Positions 1 through 6,013 of a stretch of DNA of 6,013 nt are shown here, piece after piece (the stretch's first letter is position 1; each line of letters opens with the position of its first letter). Origin of the DNA: Luminiphilus sp. (GTDB lineage Bacteria > Pseudomonadota > Gammaproteobacteria > Pseudomonadales > Halieaceae); assembly GCA_022425845.1 (NCBI GenBank), contig JAKMEU010000407.1, positions 1-6,013 on the forward strand, in the 5' to 3' direction. Under the pieces are notes generated by a model. It saw only the letters and a list, made by a program, of their open reading frames with translations, was not told the origin of the DNA and searched no databases. The translations under genes were made by a program, and so were the position numbers.

Positions 1-767
1 TTGGGTACAAAATAGAAGGTGTGCTGGAAGAGGCCGCCCTCGCTATGGAGGCTCAGCGAACAACGCATTTCAGTGAGCTGGCCTCCAGTGCTGCGCACCA
101 GTTAAATCAGCCGCTTCAGAAGATGCGACTGTACCTCGCCAACGCCCAGAATCGCCTTCGGGTGCCGACCCTCGATAAGGAGATACTGGGTGAGAAGTTG
201 CGCGGTATCGACGAGCAACTGTCGCGGGTTTCAGAAATCATTGAGCACCTCAGGGAATTCGGTCGTCCCATTGAACCCCTGAAGGATGGATTTCAAGTGG
301 GAACGGTGATCGAGCGCTGTCTCGAGTTGTCTCGGGGCAACTTAATTGAGCGGGGTATCCGGGTCAGCCTCGATTGCAGTTTGACTGATCAACTGGCCAA
401 TGGTCATCCACTGCAAATAGAAAAGCCCCTGATTGCACTACTCAATAACGCGCGGGAGGCCGTCATAGAGGCAGCGCCGGCCCGGGCTGAGATCAAGGTG
501 GCTGTTGTTCTGATGGATCAGAGCAGGGCCAAAGTCACCGTCTCCGACAACGGTCTGGGCGTCACCACAGAACTGAAAAAGCGTATTTTCGAACCCTTCT
601 TCTCAACCCGCGACGAAGGCAAAAATGTGGGTCTTGGCTTGCCAGTTGCGCGGGCGATGATCGAGGATTTGGGGGGCCGTATTACGTTGGATCGAGAGGG
701 TGACTGGACGGTTGCCACAATGGTTATTCCACTTCGCGAGGAGAGCTTGCAGGAGGCTGCTTCATGA
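1..767 (+). CDS. Sensor histidine kinase, 5'-partial (DHp and ATPase core only)
   Basis: This is the cytoplasmic kinase core of a two-component sensor that autophosphorylates a histidine and passes the phosphate to a receiver domain. The phospho-acceptor His is at nt 96-98 in the motif AAHQLNQPL, the H-x-LNQPL type shared with DctB-like kinases. Counting from the GTG at nt 21, the N-box is LLNNAREAV (residues 140-148), the G1 box SDNGLG (175-180), the F-box FEPFF (190-194) and the G2 box GKNVGLGL (200-207), so the ATP-binding site looks complete. The frame is open to the left edge (reading GYKIEG before the GTG). The GTG at 21 would leave only 25 residues before the His and has no well-spaced Shine-Dalgarno site, so I treat it as internal and the gene as truncated by the window. 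Its sensor domain is unseen. The stop overlaps the next start as ATGA, so the two kinases are translationally coupled. The kinase assignment is firm; the true start is unknown. Confidence 0.9.
   Translation, partial: GYKIEGVLEEAALAMEAQRTTHFSELASSAAHQLNQPLQKMRLYLANAQNRLRVPTLDKEILGEKLRGIDEQLSRVSEIIEHLREFGRPIEPLKDGFQVGTVIERCLELSRGNLIERGIRVSLDCSLTDQLANGHPLQIEKPLIALLNNAREAVIEAAPARAEIKVAVVLMDQSRAKVTVSDNGLGVTTELKKRIFEPFFSTRDEGKNVGLGLPVARAMIEDLGGRITLDREGDWTVATMVIPLREESLQEAAS
751..756 (+). promoter_or_regulatory. Ribosome binding site for the membrane histidine kinase
   Basis: A perfect AGGAGG lies inside the end of the upstream kinase gene, 7 bases before the ATG at 764. It supports that start codon and suggests strong independent initiation in addition to coupling through the ATGA overlap. 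Confidence 0.75.
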
Positions 768-2728
768 GCGATGGGGTTGGCGTCAAGGGCTGGCTGACTG
801 GCGCGGGTTTATGCGCGGGTAGCCTTGTCCTGGCCTATCTGCCCGCGCCGGGAATGGGACAGCTGGTCGCTCCAATTTACGCCGCCCCCCTGATTCTGAT
901 GTCCCGACTGCTGCCAGCAAAAATGGTGCTGGTACTCATGTTGATCACGGCGGTGCTTCTTTACTTCTTTGTCACGGGCCATTTTTTCGGACCTGTTTGG
1001 TCGTCGATATTATTCCTGCTCTTTATAGCGGTTGATTTTGTGTCGCTGCAGTTCGCGCGTCGTCGGGATTTGTTATCCATTGATCTGGCGGCGGCGCTGC
1101 TGCTTTGTTGCACTGCGTTGTTGGTAAGCAGAATGTCTGCAACTGACGACCCTGCGGTGGTTGCTTATCAGGTAGCAAACTTTGGGTTGGGTGCAATGAT
1201 CAGTGCTGTGATGGTTGCATTTCTGGGAATGCCCGGCATGCCGCAGGTGACAAGAGGGCAACTGGGTGGTGAGACAAAAGCCACCCGATCTTCGCTGACA
1301 CAGATCATAGAGCTTTCCACTTTCACTGCTGTCTTGCTGGCGCTGTGCGTGGGTCTCTGGGTTGTCGATGCTCAGGCGGCGCCGGTGTTGGTGGTGTCAA
1401 ATCTGCTGTTGGCCTGTATGGTGTTAGTCCTGACCCGGGCTGTTTTTCACGGCTACATTGCGCCTATGCGGCATTTGGCTCAAAAATTTGAGCAGTGGCG
1501 GGCGCTCAGTGCCCGAGAAGGGGGAAGGGGCGCCGTGTTGCAGGCCGTCCTGCCGGAAGACCTGTCGGGCGTTAAGGACATCTGTGACTTACAGGAGAGT
1601 TTTTCGGTACTGACCAGGGACATCATCAATGGCGAGCGCAGGTTGTCTACCATTGCAGCCAATTATGATGAGCTTCTGAGGTCTCTTCCGCTGGGTGTCT
1701 TGGCCATTGACGCAGGATCTGAGGTGCAGTTTCTGAATGACGCGCTCAGTGAAATAACCAACCACCGACAGGATGCCCTGGCCAGCCTGCATGAGAAAGC
1801 GGCGAATATGCTTGCCGAGCAGAGCATGGTGGGAGAGTGGCAACTGGTGCTGCCCGGTGTACCGCCCAAAAGTTTGCTGTTGGTGGTAACACACCGGCTG
1901 GACGAGCGAGGCCAGGGGTCAGGCTTATGGGCCATTGTTACTGATATTACAGAACAGAAGCACACCAATGCCCAACTCATTCAGGCGGCAAAGCTGGCGA
2001 CGCTGGGGGAAATGTCGACGGGCATGGCGCATGAGTTGAATCAGCCGCTTAACGTGATTTCACTCGCCGCCAGTAACCTTCGATTCTCGCTGAATAAGGC
2101 CGACAGCAAAGTCGCCACTGCTAGCATTGCGAAGATCGAGCGCATTGAGGGTGCGGTGCGCAGAGCGGCTAACATCATTGATCATATGCGGGCCTATGGG
2201 CGCTTATCGGGCGAGGGTCTGGCACCCGTGGAACTCGGACAGGTCGTTGCAGGAGCCTGCAACCTGATTTCTGAGCAGCTTAAACTGGCCAATGTGCGAC
2301 TCAACAACCATTTCCCTGCAAATGGCGGCACGATCATGGGCAATAGCATCCAGTTAGAGCAGGTGCTCATTAATCTGATTAACAATGCCAAGGATGCCAT
2401 CACAGCAAACGCGGACGCCGGAGAGGTCCTGCTTGATGCGGAGTTTACCGATTCAAGAGTGCTTCTGAGGGTGTCCGACGATGGGGGCGGTATTCCCGAG
2501 GATGTATTGCCACATATTTTTGAGCCTTTTTTCACAACCAAGCCGGTTGGGAAGGGAACCGGGCTCGGTGGATCGATCAGCTATGGCATCATTCGTGACA
2601 TGCAGGGTGATATTTGGGCGGAAAATTTACCCCAAGGCGCTCGAATCACGGTAAGCTTACCGCTGTTGCAAAGTAAATCGCAGATCGCCAAACAAGAGCG
2701 ATTGGCCATGAATGGACTGGACCCGTGA
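764..2728 (+). CDS. Membrane-bound PAS sensor histidine kinase
   Basis: A 654-residue sensor kinase of the inner membrane. About eight hydrophobic segments are visible at roughly residues 9-26, 34-50, 52-70, 78-97, 103-124, 133-156, 185-201 and 207-228, with little periplasmic sequence between them. A linker and a PAS-like domain follow (about 296-398, ending in the typical DITE), then DHp with the phospho-acceptor His423 in MAHELNQPL. The ATPase domain has the N-box LINLINNAKDAI (about 535-546), G1 DDGGG (572-576), the F-box FEPFF (586-590) and G2 GKGTGLGG (596-603). Gly603 stands where Leu is usual (GTGLGL). The H-box resembles that of the upstream kinase, and both genes encode it with the 12-mer AATCAGCCGCTT, so they may be related and share response regulators. 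The ligand is unknown; I do not recognise the multi-helix module as a named sensor family. The stop overlaps the next start as GTGA. H-NOX could be a cytoplasmic modulator of this or the preceding kinase, but that is inference. Confidence 0.93.
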   Translation: MSDGVGVKGWLTGAGLCAGSLVLAYLPAPGMGQLVAPIYAAPLILMSRLLPAKMVLVLMLITAVLLYFFVTGHFFGPVWSSILFLLFIAVDFVSLQFARRRDLLSIDLAAALLLCCTALLVSRMSATDDPAVVAYQVANFGLGAMISAVMVAFLGMPGMPQVTRGQLGGETKATRSSLTQIIELSTFTAVLLALCVGLWVVDAQAAPVLVVSNLLLACMVLVLTRAVFHGYIAPMRHLAQKFEQWRALSAREGGRGAVLQAVLPEDLSGVKDICDLQESFSVLTRDIINGERRLSTIAANYDELLRSLPLGVLAIDAGSEVQFLNDALSEITNHRQDALASLHEKAANMLAEQSMVGEWQLVLPGVPPKSLLLVVTHRLDERGQGSGLWAIVTDITEQKHTNAQLIQAAKLATLGEMSTGMAHELNQPLNVISLAASNLRFSLNKADSKVATASIAKIERIEGAVRRAANIIDHMRAYGRLSGEGLAPVELGQVVAGACNLISEQLKLANVRLNNHFPANGGTIMGNSIQLEQVLINLINNAKDAITANADAGEVLLDAEFTDSRVLLRVSDDGGGIPEDVLPHIFEPFFTTKPVGKGTGLGGSISYGIIRDMQGDIWAENLPQGARITVSLPLLQSKSQIAKQERLAMNGLDP

Positions 2729-3837
2729 AAGCATTAATTGTTGATGATGAGCCTGATATCCGCGAGGAACTCGGTGAATTTGTCGAGCAACTTGGGCTGT
2801 CCGTCGAGTTGGCCAGTAACGGCGAGGACGCCCTGAATAAATATTTCGCTGACCCAGAAATTGGGATCATTCTCAGTGACTTGATGATGCCTGGGCTCAA
2901 TGGTCTGGACATGCTGGACAATATGAACAGTGCCCCGGGGGCCGACCATAGGGTCCGGCAAGTCATTTTTATGACAGGGAATGGCGATACGCAGTCAGTT
3001 ATTCGCGCGATGCACCTGGGTGCGACCGAATTTCTTCTGAAACCTGTGGATCTGGACCTGTTGGAGCGACATATCATGGGGGCGAGGCAGCAAGTAGCTG
3101 CTGAACGTGCCCGCCGTGCCGAGGCCGCTTTGCTCAAGGAGCAGGTCTCTCTTAACGAGGCCGAGATCTCCTCCCTCAGTCGCAATATTGAATCGGCTTA
3201 CGCGGAGGCGCTGGCCTGCCTTGCGGCGGCAGCCGAGTATAAGGACCCGGAAACTGGCCAGCACATTACCCGCATTGGTGAATATGCCGCGGTGCTGGCA
3301 GAGGAGATGGGCTGGACCCCAGAGTGGCGTGAAATGATTCGGCTGGCCGCACCGCTGCATGATGTGGGTAAGGTGGGTATGCGCGACTCCGTGTTGCTGA
3401 AAGAGGGGCCCCTCGACGAAGAGGAGGCCCGCCACATGCGCGAGCACCCTGAGACGGGCTACCGTATTTTGTCTGTCTCAGACTACCCCACCATGAAAAT
3501 GGCGGCGCGGATTGCCCGATGTCATCATGAGCGTTGGGATGGTACCGGTTATCCCCGCGGCCTCACGGGCTCGGAGATACCGGTGGAGGCTTCGATTACC
3601 ACATTGGTTGATGTATACGATGCCCTGCGTTCCGAGCGGCCCTACAAGCCCGCTTTTGATCACGAGAAGGTAATGGACATTATTCTCAATGGGGACGGGC
3701 GAACCGAGCCGGGTCATTTCAGACCTGATGTACTTGAGGCTTTTTCGGCCGCCCAACACAAGATGGCTGAGGTTTTTGATCAGCTCAAAGACGAATCTGT
3801 TGCTAGCCCTGATTCAGACCGGCGAGAGGTCCTGTAA
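2725..3837 (+). CDS. Response regulator, REC-HD-GYP (predicted c-di-GMP phosphodiesterase)
   Basis: A 370-residue cytoplasmic RpfG-type response regulator, expected to hydrolyse cyclic-di-GMP under phosphorylation control. The receiver domain (about 1-120) has the acidic pair Asp7-Asp8, phospho-acceptor Asp52 in SDLMMPG, Thr84 and Lys106. A charged, probably coiled-coil helix (about 120-160) connects to HD-GYP (about 160-350). All hallmark residues are present: His180 in TGQH, the HD pair His212-Asp213 followed by Lys216, His241 in EHPETG, His267-His268 in CHHERWDGTGYP, the GYP triad 275-277, and Asp296 in VDVYDAL. The metal site and signature therefore look catalytic, unlike degenerate HD-GYP proteins such as Shewanella HnoD. 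The start is the GTG at 2725, overlapping the kinase stop as GTGA. No strong Shine-Dalgarno precedes it, and nearby ATGs are out of frame, so it probably depends on translational coupling. Its position directly after two kinases suggests one of them is its phosphodonor. Confidence 0.95.
   Translation: MKALIVDDEPDIREELGEFVEQLGLSVELASNGEDALNKYFADPEIGIILSDLMMPGLNGLDMLDNMNSAPGADHRVRQVIFMTGNGDTQSVIRAMHLGATEFLLKPVDLDLLERHIMGARQQVAAERARRAEAALLKEQVSLNEAEISSLSRNIESAYAEALACLAAAAEYKDPETGQHITRIGEYAAVLAEEMGWTPEWREMIRLAAPLHDVGKVGMRDSVLLKEGPLDEEEARHMREHPETGYRILSVSDYPTMKMAARIARCHHERWDGTGYPRGLTGSEIPVEASITTLVDVYDALRSERPYKPAFDHEKVMDIILNGDGRTEPGHFRPDVLEAFSAAQHKMAEVFDQLKDESVASPDSDRREVL
3824..3829 (+). promoter_or_regulatory. 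Ribosome binding site for the NtrC-like regulator
   Basis: GAGAGG ends 7 bases before the ATG at 3837 and lies within the last codons of the HD-GYP gene. It supports the start in the TAATG junction, where the two genes share one base. Confidence 0.6.
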
Positions 3838-5213
3838 TGAAAATGTTGATAGTGGAGGACAGCTCTACCCTCTGCGCTATCTATGAGGCCTATCTTGATG
3901 GGACGGGCTACGAGGTCCAAAGCGTCGAAACATTCACCGACGCGCTCATGGCGCTCGAGGCGCTGAAGCCAGAATTGATTTTGCTCGATATCGAACTGCC
4001 TGACGGCAATGGTCTCGATTTGCTTGCAGAGACCGTCTCGATGACGCCTCAGCCTGCAGTGGTGGTCATGACAGGCCATGGCATGGAGTTTGCCGATCAG
4101 GCCATCGAGCGAGGCGCCGATGACTTTTTGAACAAGCCCTTTGACGCCTCCCGACTCAGGGTGACGCTGTCCAATGCCGCCCAGCGACTGGAACTGAGTC
4201 AAAAGCTCAGTAAGTTGGGAGAGGCCCGAGAGCGATTGGGTCCTATGATTGGTCGCTCCACCATCATGCAGGCCGTCTACACGACGATTGAGTCACTTGC
4301 CTCCAGTCGTGCCACGGCCCTCATTACTGGGGAAAGCGGAACCGGGAAAGAACTTGCAGCCCGGGCAATACACGATCTTTCCGCCCGCGCCCCAAAAGCG
4401 TTTGTAGCGGTTAACTGCGCGGCAATTTCTGGAGACTTGATTGAATCCGAGCTTTTCGGCGAGGCAGCAGGCGTCAGAGGCAACAGCCACTCTCGGGATG
4501 GCTTGATTCGACAGGCGGACGGAGGAACGCTGTTTCTCGATGAGGTCTGCGATATGCCTTACGAATTGCAGTCGGTGCTACTGCGCTTCATTCAGAGTGG
4601 CACGTTCAAGCCGGTGGGCAGCGATACGGAGCTCACCGCAAACGTAAGGATTTTAGCCGCCACCAATCGTGACCCCCTGTTTGAAATGCGTGAGGGCCGG
4701 CTGCGCGAGGATCTCTTTTATCGCCTCCATGTGGTTCCATTGCGCGTTCCTCCGCTCCGGGAGCGGGGCGATGATGTTGTGCTCCTTGCTGAGCAGTTCC
4801 TTAAAAATTTCGCGCGGCAGGAAGAGCGTAAAGTCAGCAACTTCTCTGAAGATGCCCGGCGCGAATTCAGGCGCTATCCCTGGCCGGGTAACGTGCGCCA
4901 GTTAGAGAACATTATTCATCGACTGGTGCTGATGGGTGCTGGTGAAACCATCGGTTACGACGACCTGCGTCAGGCCATTTCGGACAGTGACGTTGTTGAT
5001 GGTAAATCTGTGGCGCCGCGTGCGGTGGTGATTGCACCGCACGAGGGACGTTCCACCCAGATCGAGCCGCTTTGGCTAACTGAAAAAAGAGCGATTCAGG
5101 TTGCTATCGATGCCTGCGAGGGAAATATAAATCGCGCGGCCGGGTTGTTGGAGGTGGCTCCATCAACTATTTATCGAAAAATTCAGGGTTGGAAGTCGTC
5201 GGGTGAGAACTAA
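3837..5213 (+). CDS. NtrC-family response regulator (REC-AAA+-Fis HTH) lacking the GAFTGA motif
   Basis: A 458-residue transcriptional regulator. The receiver domain (1-120) has Glu7-Asp8, phospho-acceptor Asp51 in LLDIELPDG, Thr79 and Lys100. The AAA+ domain (about 137-365) has Walker A GESGTGKE (165-172), Walker B TLFLDE (231-236), sensor I ATNRD (275-279), the arginine-finger region REDLFYRL (290-297) and sensor II PWPGNVRQLEN (348-358). A Fis-type helix-turn-helix ends the protein (about 415-455, INRAAGLLEVAPSTIYRKIQ). ATP binding and hydrolysis residues look intact. However, where sigma-54 activators carry GAFTGA, residues 212-217 read GVRGNS, the following GRFE segment is also lost, and the loop appears one residue shorter than in E. 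coli NtrC. It therefore probably does not remodel sigma-54 polymerase. Known relatives without GAFTGA, such as VpsR and TyrR, act with sigma-70 polymerase. The adjacent c-di-GMP enzyme makes a VpsR-like comparison attractive but unproven. Likely phosphodonors are the two upstream kinases. Target promoters are not identifiable here. Confidence 0.95.
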   Translation: MKMLIVEDSSTLCAIYEAYLDGTGYEVQSVETFTDALMALEALKPELILLDIELPDGNGLDLLAETVSMTPQPAVVVMTGHGMEFADQAIERGADDFLNKPFDASRLRVTLSNAAQRLELSQKLSKLGEARERLGPMIGRSTIMQAVYTTIESLASSRATALITGESGTGKELAARAIHDLSARAPKAFVAVNCAAISGDLIESELFGEAAGVRGNSHSRDGLIRQADGGTLFLDEVCDMPYELQSVLLRFIQSGTFKPVGSDTELTANVRILAATNRDPLFEMREGRLREDLFYRLHVVPLRVPPLRERGDDVVLLAEQFLKNFARQEERKVSNFSEDARREFRRYPWPGNVRQLENIIHRLVLMGAGETIGYDDLRQAISDSDVVDGKSVAPRAVVIAPHEGRSTQIEPLWLTEKRAIQVAIDACEGNINRAAGLLEVAPSTIYRKIQGWKSSGEN

Positions 5214-5217
5214 CGCT

Positions 5218-5222
5218 GGGAG
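5218..5222 (+). promoter_or_regulatory. Ribosome binding site for H-NOX
   Basis: GGGAG sits 6 bases before the ATG at 5229, within the 15-base gap after the regulator gene. The gap is too short for an obvious promoter or terminator of its own, so H-NOX is most likely co-transcribed with the genes before it. Confidence 0.6.
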
Positions 5223-5228
5223 CACGCT

Positions 5229-5783
5229 ATGTATGGAGTAATCAACAAGTCTCTTCGCGACATGGTGATTGAGCAGTTTGGCGAGCCCAAGTGGAGCGAA
5301 GTGTTGCAGCGTTCGGGCGTCCCGGACGATAGTTTTCTTGCCATGCAGTCCTATGATGATGACGTCACCTACAAGCTTGCACAGGCCTGCGCTGACGAAA
5401 TGCAGATTGATTTGACCGACGCGCTGCGCGCATTCGGGGTGCATTGGGTTGAGAACACCGTATCCAAGCAGTACGAAAGCCTCATGCGGGCAGCGGGTTC
5501 AGACATGCTGGGTTTTTTGGGTAACCTGAACAACTTACATGACCGCATAAGCTCCACGTTCCTGAACTACCGTCCACCAGCGTTCGAGGTCGGCGACCGA
5601 TCGGGGAATGAAGTGGAAATCCTGTACCTGTCTGAGCGAGTCGGTTTAACGCCTTTTGTTGAGGGTTTACTGCGTGGTCTGGCTGATCGTTTCAATCAGG
5701 AAATGGAGATTGTCGATATTGTCCCGCAGCAAGTTTCGCAGGGTGAACAGACACTCTTCAAAGTGCGGATGGGCCAGCAGTAG
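5229..5783 (+). CDS. H-NOX (heme NO/oxygen-binding) domain protein
   Basis: A 184-residue stand-alone, cytoplasmic heme sensor, close to the usual length of bacterial H-NOX proteins. It opens with the family-typical MYGVINKSLRDMV. The predicted proximal heme ligand is His104 in NLNNLHDRI, followed by the family-typical YRPPAFE (114-120). The propionate-binding YxSxR motif is Tyr133-Leu-Ser135-Glu-Arg137. Ungapped alignment from this Arg to Thermoanaerobacter tengcongensis H-NOX puts Pro142 at the distal Tyr140 position. The O2-stabilising tyrosine therefore seems absent and NO selectivity is expected. Only one Cys is present (Cys54), so the C-terminal zinc-binding cysteines described in Vibrio and Shewanella H-NOX are missing. 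In known systems H-NOX binds a cognate kinase or diguanylate cyclase and alters its activity on NO binding. Here the candidates are the two upstream kinases or the HNOBA-like protein immediately downstream. The family assignment is firm; the partner is inference. Confidence 0.95.
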   Translation: MYGVINKSLRDMVIEQFGEPKWSEVLQRSGVPDDSFLAMQSYDDDVTYKLAQACADEMQIDLTDALRAFGVHWVENTVSKQYESLMRAAGSDMLGFLGNLNNLHDRISSTFLNYRPPAFEVGDRSGNEVEILYLSERVGLTPFVEGLLRGLADRFNQEMEIVDIVPQQVSQGEQTLFKVRMGQQ

Positions 5784-5786
5784 GAG
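5782..5786 (+). promoter_or_regulatory. Candidate ribosome binding site for the downstream HNOBA-like gene
   Basis: AGGAG overlaps the TAG stop of H-NOX and ends 10 bases before the GTG at 5797, a slightly long spacing. An in-frame TAG at 5791-5793 excludes any earlier start, so this site and the GTG fit together. Confidence 0.45.
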
Positions 5787-5796
5787 CCTTTAGGGC

Positions 5797-6013
5797 GTGA
5801 ACAGTCCCGACCATTTTTGGCTCGAATTGCAAAAGCTTTTCACCGTGGTGGCACACGTTAATCACTCTGGCGCCCTGGTCCGGGCGAGCCCACTCTTGAC
5901 AGACCAATGTGGCTGGCACGAAAACGAGGCCGTCAACTTCTTCGAGGCTTTCTCCTTCAAACGCCCCACGCCATTCGACGGCAGCTATGCCGCAGCGGAG
6001 CGTGCTGTTGGCC
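5797..6013 (+). CDS. H-NOX-associated (HNOBA/PAS-like) domain protein, 3'-partial
   Basis: An open frame of 72 codons begins at a GTG 13 bases after the H-NOX stop and runs off the right edge without a stop. The protein starts MNSPDHFWLELQKLF. The segment from about residue 15 (FTVVAHVNHSGALVRASPLL) to the FSFKRP motif (about 52-57) matches the pattern of the HNOBA domain of soluble guanylate cyclases: a PAS-like strand pair, a short helix, then F-x-[hydrophobic]-x-R-P. In animal cyclases HNOBA follows H-NOX in the same chain; here the two lie in adjacent genes, as reported for some bacterial H-NOX loci where HNOBA is fused to a kinase. The output domain lies outside the window and could be a histidine kinase, GGDEF or cyclase; nothing here decides this. 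Alternative: a generic PAS domain with a coincidental RP motif. The open frame and tight spacing make a real gene likely. Confidence 0.7.
   Translation, partial: MNSPDHFWLELQKLFTVVAHVNHSGALVRASPLLTDQCGWHENEAVNFFEAFSFKRPTPFDGSYAAAERAVG

Noticed and set aside
21..23. GTG at 21 as the true start of the first kinase
   Set aside because: The frame continues open to the window edge, only 25 residues would precede the phospho-acceptor His, and the purine-rich GAAGG lies only 1 base from the GTG, too close for a normal Shine-Dalgarno site.
2646..3185. 179-codon open frame on the minus strand
   Set aside because: It lies antisense to the kinase end and the REC-HD-GYP gene. Its composition is Ser/Arg-rich with no recognisable domain, and the plus-strand proteins there carry clear family motifs.
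2995..3447. 150-codon minus-strand open frame inside the HD-GYP gene
   Set aside because: It is a shadow of a strongly conserved coding region, with no family motif of its own.
3780..4202. 140-codon minus-strand open frame over the receiver of the NtrC-like gene
   Set aside because: It is antisense to a clear REC domain, and the translation shows no recognisable domain.
3837..5213. Simple annotation as a sigma-54-dependent regulator
   Set aside because: The AAA+ domain is of that family, but the sigma-54-contacting GAFTGA loop is replaced, so the name would imply a mechanism the sequence does not support.
5784..5796. Possible terminator or promoter after H-NOX
   Set aside because: There are only 13 bases before the next start, with no stem-loop plus T-run and no recognisable -35/-10 or -24/-12 elements.

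Overview
The window reads as one dense, co-directional (+ strand) signal-transduction operon that is cut at both ends. Six coding regions fill almost all of its 6 kb. The first four overlap one another by 1-4 bases, and the last two gaps are 15 and 13 bases. Moderately GC-rich coding, strong Shine-Dalgarno sites and the protein families suggest a free-living, probably marine, proteobacterium, most likely a gammaproteobacterium. That placement is an inference; no rRNA or housekeeping gene is present to confirm it.

Layout, left to right: (1) the 3' part of a histidine kinase whose sensor lies upstream of the window; (2) a full-length membrane histidine kinase with about eight N-terminal transmembrane helices, a PAS domain and a kinase core; (3) a REC-HD-GYP response regulator, a predicted cyclic-di-GMP phosphodiesterase; (4) an NtrC-type response regulator (REC-AAA+-Fis HTH) that has lost the sigma-54-contacting GAFTGA loop; (5) a stand-alone H-NOX heme protein, a predicted nitric oxide sensor; (6) the start of a gene whose N-terminus resembles the H-NOX-associated PAS-like domain (HNOBA), running off the right edge.

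Working model (inference): H-NOX senses NO and modulates one or more kinases, either one of the two encoded here or the HNOBA protein. These feed two receiver outputs, one hydrolysing c-di-GMP and one controlling transcription. The logic resembles the H-NOX/HnoK/HnoB/HnoC/HnoD network of Shewanella, which links NO to biofilm control. The component set differs: two kinases with the same H-box type, an HD-GYP enzyme with all expected catalytic residues, an NtrC-like regulator without GAFTGA (as in VpsR or TyrR, which work with sigma-70 polymerase), and a separate HNOBA gene next to H-NOX.

No tRNA, rRNA, CRISPR, insertion sequence, long repeat or convincing terminator was seen. No non-coding stretch exceeds 20 bases.
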